Source: Candidatus Avelusimicrobium faecicola (lineage in GTDB: Bacteria > Elusimicrobiota > Elusimicrobia > Elusimicrobiales > Elusimicrobiaceae). From it: a DNA stretch of 23,981 nucleotides. The notes below the pieces were generated by a model. That model was not told the DNA's origin and did no database searches. It was given only the letters and a program-made list of their open reading frames with translations. Shown here one piece after another: positions 22,651-23,981 of the stretch (positions are counted from its first letter, which is position 1; every line of letters starts with the position of its first letter). The stretch is from NCBI GenBank assembly GCA_900540405.1, contig UQFW01000018.1, positions 1-23,981 on the forward strand. The letters run 5' to 3'. A program made the position numbers and the translations under genes.

Positions 22651-22689
22651 ACAAAGGATAAGCAAAAAATGCTTGTCCTTTGTTTTTTT
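22651..22689 (+). terminator. Intrinsic terminator of the M42-transketolase-PPC operon
   Basis: A 14-pair stem (22651-22664 with 22670-22683, one T-G pair) has a five-A loop and is followed by six T (22684-22689), 38 nt after the PPC stop codon. Confidence 0.9.
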
Positions 22690-22821
22690 GTTAGTAGCAG
22701 CTAATTTTTGCTCTCCGACGGTAAACAAGTTAAAATCCACCAAAAATAAGCGGGTTGTAAAACGGGGGGCAGATAGGATAGCAGTATTTTTTTTAGGTGT
22801 CAAGCAAAAGAAAAAATAAAT

Positions 22822-22850
22822 TTGCAAACATCAAAAAAATTAACTTTAAT
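22822..22850 (+). promoter_or_regulatory. Promoter of the porin gene
   Basis: TTGCAA (22822-22827), a 17-nt spacer and TTTAAT (22845-22850) in AT-rich DNA predict a start near 22857 and a 37-nt leader. The leader ends with a strong ribosome site GGAGGAG (22880-22886), 7 nt before ATG 22894. A TAGTT-AA-AACTA inverted repeat (22863-22874) lies just after the predicted start. Confidence 0.7.
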
Positions 22851-22893
22851 AAAGGGGTAGGGTAGTTAAAACTAACAATGGAGGAGTTATTGC

Positions 22894-23981
22894 ATGAAGA
22901 AACTACTGGGCTTGTTAGTAGCCGCTTTGGTGGCTATGCCTGCAAGCGCTGACGTACTGAATAATGTAGAACTCAAAGGCGAAGTACAGACTATCGCCTC
23001 TGACGTGAGAACCGGTTATAATTCCGGCACCAACTTCCGCGTACTGGCTGGTTTATCTGCCGATTTGGTGGAAGACGTAAGAGCCAATGTGTTGTTCCAA
23101 TATAATGATGCTTGGTTGAGCAATTATGCGGGCAATACGGTTGAACAGTATTGGAAGGATGTCACCCTGGCCGAAGCCAATGTGGTGCTTTCCAACTTGT
23201 TTGATTGCTTTGAAGCCACTGTCGGCCGCCAATTCTATGGCGACGAAGACAGCGCCGTAATGTATGTGGGGCCGAACCACTATGTGTTTAATATGAACCG
23301 CGCGCCCTCCTTGGATGCGGCTAAACTGACTTACAGCGACGATTTCAAATCCGTCACTTTGTTAGCCGGTAAATTGGTATACACCGGTGCCACTGCCGTT
23401 AAAAATGAAACCATTTACGGGGCGGATGTGAGATTAAACTTAACCGATACCTTAAAATTGCAAGTATACGGTTATGATTTGAAAGCCAGCAAAAGCATCT
23501 CTACCTATTATGATGAAAAACATACTGGTTTTTATGGTGCTAAAGCTACCTTCGCTCCCGAAGCCTTTGCTTTGAGCGCGGAATATGCGCGCGCCTTCCA
23601 AGGCCACAGACTGGTCAAAGAACCCAAAGACACCCCCTACTTGGTAAAAGTGGATGCCTCTTTGAATTTGGCCGCGTTCACCCCCAGAGCTACTTTCTAT
23701 TACGCCAAAGGCGATGGCTTTGGCATGGGGAACTACTATCCCAGCTTGTTGATTGGCCATGTGTTGAGTGGCTATGGTGAGCCTTTGTCTAACTACTCCA
23801 ACGACGGTTTAAGACTCTTTAACGTGGGTGTGGACTACACCTATGAAAAATGGGTGCTCTCCTTGGACGGCTATTCCTTCCAAGACCGCACCGCGCAGGA
23901 AGCTGGCACCTTGGAAGCTGACCTGAACGTAAAATATAACCATAACGAATACGTCCAGCTCTTTGCCGGCGTAGGCTATGG
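22894..23981 (+). CDS. Outer-membrane beta-barrel protein, porin-like (3' end outside window)
   Basis: The first 362 codons are in view with no stop, so the gene runs off the window. The signal peptide is MKKLLGLLVAALVAMPASA with cleavage before Asp20. The mature part is made of alternating hydrophobic/polar beta-strands rich in Tyr, Gly and Asn, such as VKVDASLNLAAFTPRATFYY and LFNVGVDYTYEKWVLSLDGY, ended by aromatic residues. ATVGRQFYGDEDSAVMYVGP resembles the GRQ strand of alginate-export-type porins, a tentative link. It probably forms a channel in the outer membrane. Six of the eleven Arg codons are AGA, while neighbouring genes use CGC and CGG almost exclusively. A consensus-like promoter and GGAGG site suggest strong expression. 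It stands alone after a strong terminator. Confidence 0.85.
   Translation, partial: MKKLLGLLVAALVAMPASADVLNNVELKGEVQTIASDVRTGYNSGTNFRVLAGLSADLVEDVRANVLFQYNDAWLSNYAGNTVEQYWKDVTLAEANVVLSNLFDCFEATVGRQFYGDEDSAVMYVGPNHYVFNMNRAPSLDAAKLTYSDDFKSVTLLAGKLVYTGATAVKNETIYGADVRLNLTDTLKLQVYGYDLKASKSISTYYDEKHTGFYGAKATFAPEAFALSAEYARAFQGHRLVKEPKDTPYLVKVDASLNLAAFTPRATFYYAKGDGFGMGNYYPSLLIGHVLSGYGEPLSNYSNDGLRLFNVGVDYTYEKWVLSLDGYSFQDRTAQEAGTLEADLNVKYNHNEYVQLFAGVGY

Noticed and set aside
22863..22874. TAGTT-AA-AACTA inverted repeat as a porin operator or RNA hairpin
   Set aside because: A two-base loop cannot fold as RNA, and the short AT-rich palindrome is expected by chance in such DNA; kept only as a note in the promoter entry.

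Overview
The window carries a compact, almost fully coding piece of a bacterial chromosome from an organism with an outer membrane: a signal-peptide beta-barrel porin starts at 22894, there is peptidoglycan synthesis machinery, and periplasmic-type proteins are present. Gene content and style fit a gut-type member of the Elusimicrobiota: class II aldolase, an oversized transketolase-family enzyme, an abundant-looking porin, very tight operons and a shortened dcw cluster. That assignment rests on general resemblance and is tentative. No mobile elements, CRISPR arrays or phage genes are visible.

Layout. (1) 1-160: a minus-strand tRNA-Arg with anticodon GCG, its promoter and terminator, and a 13-bp copy of its 3' end at the window edge. 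(2) 313-2367: a plus-strand operon encoding a Cys/His-tailed microprotein, a membrane protein and a secreted TPR protein; its terminator lies inside the convergent next gene. (3) 2312-3353: a divergent pair of DNA-repair genes, a deoxyinosine/uracil-type glycosylase and an O6-alkylguanine methyltransferase. (4) 3499-4631: a minus-strand pair encoding a secreted thioredoxin-fold protein and a flavodoxin-fold reductase. (5) 4731-17430: a run of 11 same-strand genes with gaps of at most 13 nt, mnmE-mnmG-rsmG-(HExxH peptidase)-rsmH-ftsL-ftsI-murF-mraY-ftsW-murG. It joins tRNA wobble modification and 16S rRNA methylation to septal peptidoglycan synthesis and ends near a strong bidirectional terminator. 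(6) 17632-18609: minus-strand fructose-bisphosphate aldolase. (7) 18784-22612: M42 aminopeptidase, transketolase-family enzyme and PPC/DUF296 protein. (8) 22894-end: a porin gene with its own promoter, cut by the window edge.

How it works together. The large operon could couple translation quality (MnmE/MnmG U34 modification, RsmG and RsmH rRNA methylation) to lipid II synthesis (MurF, MraY, MurG) and its septal use (FtsL, FtsI, FtsW). mraZ, murE and murD are missing from their usual slots, and murC/murB/ddl/ftsQAZ do not follow murG. The aldolase and transketolase serve central carbon flow.

The most unusual signal is at the promoters in the first 5 kb. Three genes (starts 328, 2812 and 4631) have a -10 hexamer exactly 6 nt before the ATG and no Shine-Dalgarno, so the predicted transcript begins at the A of AUG. 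Two more (ogt and mnmE) would have leaders of only about 4-5 nt. Other genes (fba, murF, mraY, the porin) have clear GGAG-type ribosome sites, so two initiation modes may coexist. Other points of interest are the Cys/His-rich microprotein, the gluzincin-like protein inside the dcw cluster, the Glu-for-Asp change in the ThDP motif of the 774-residue transketolase homologue, and the GCG anticodon.
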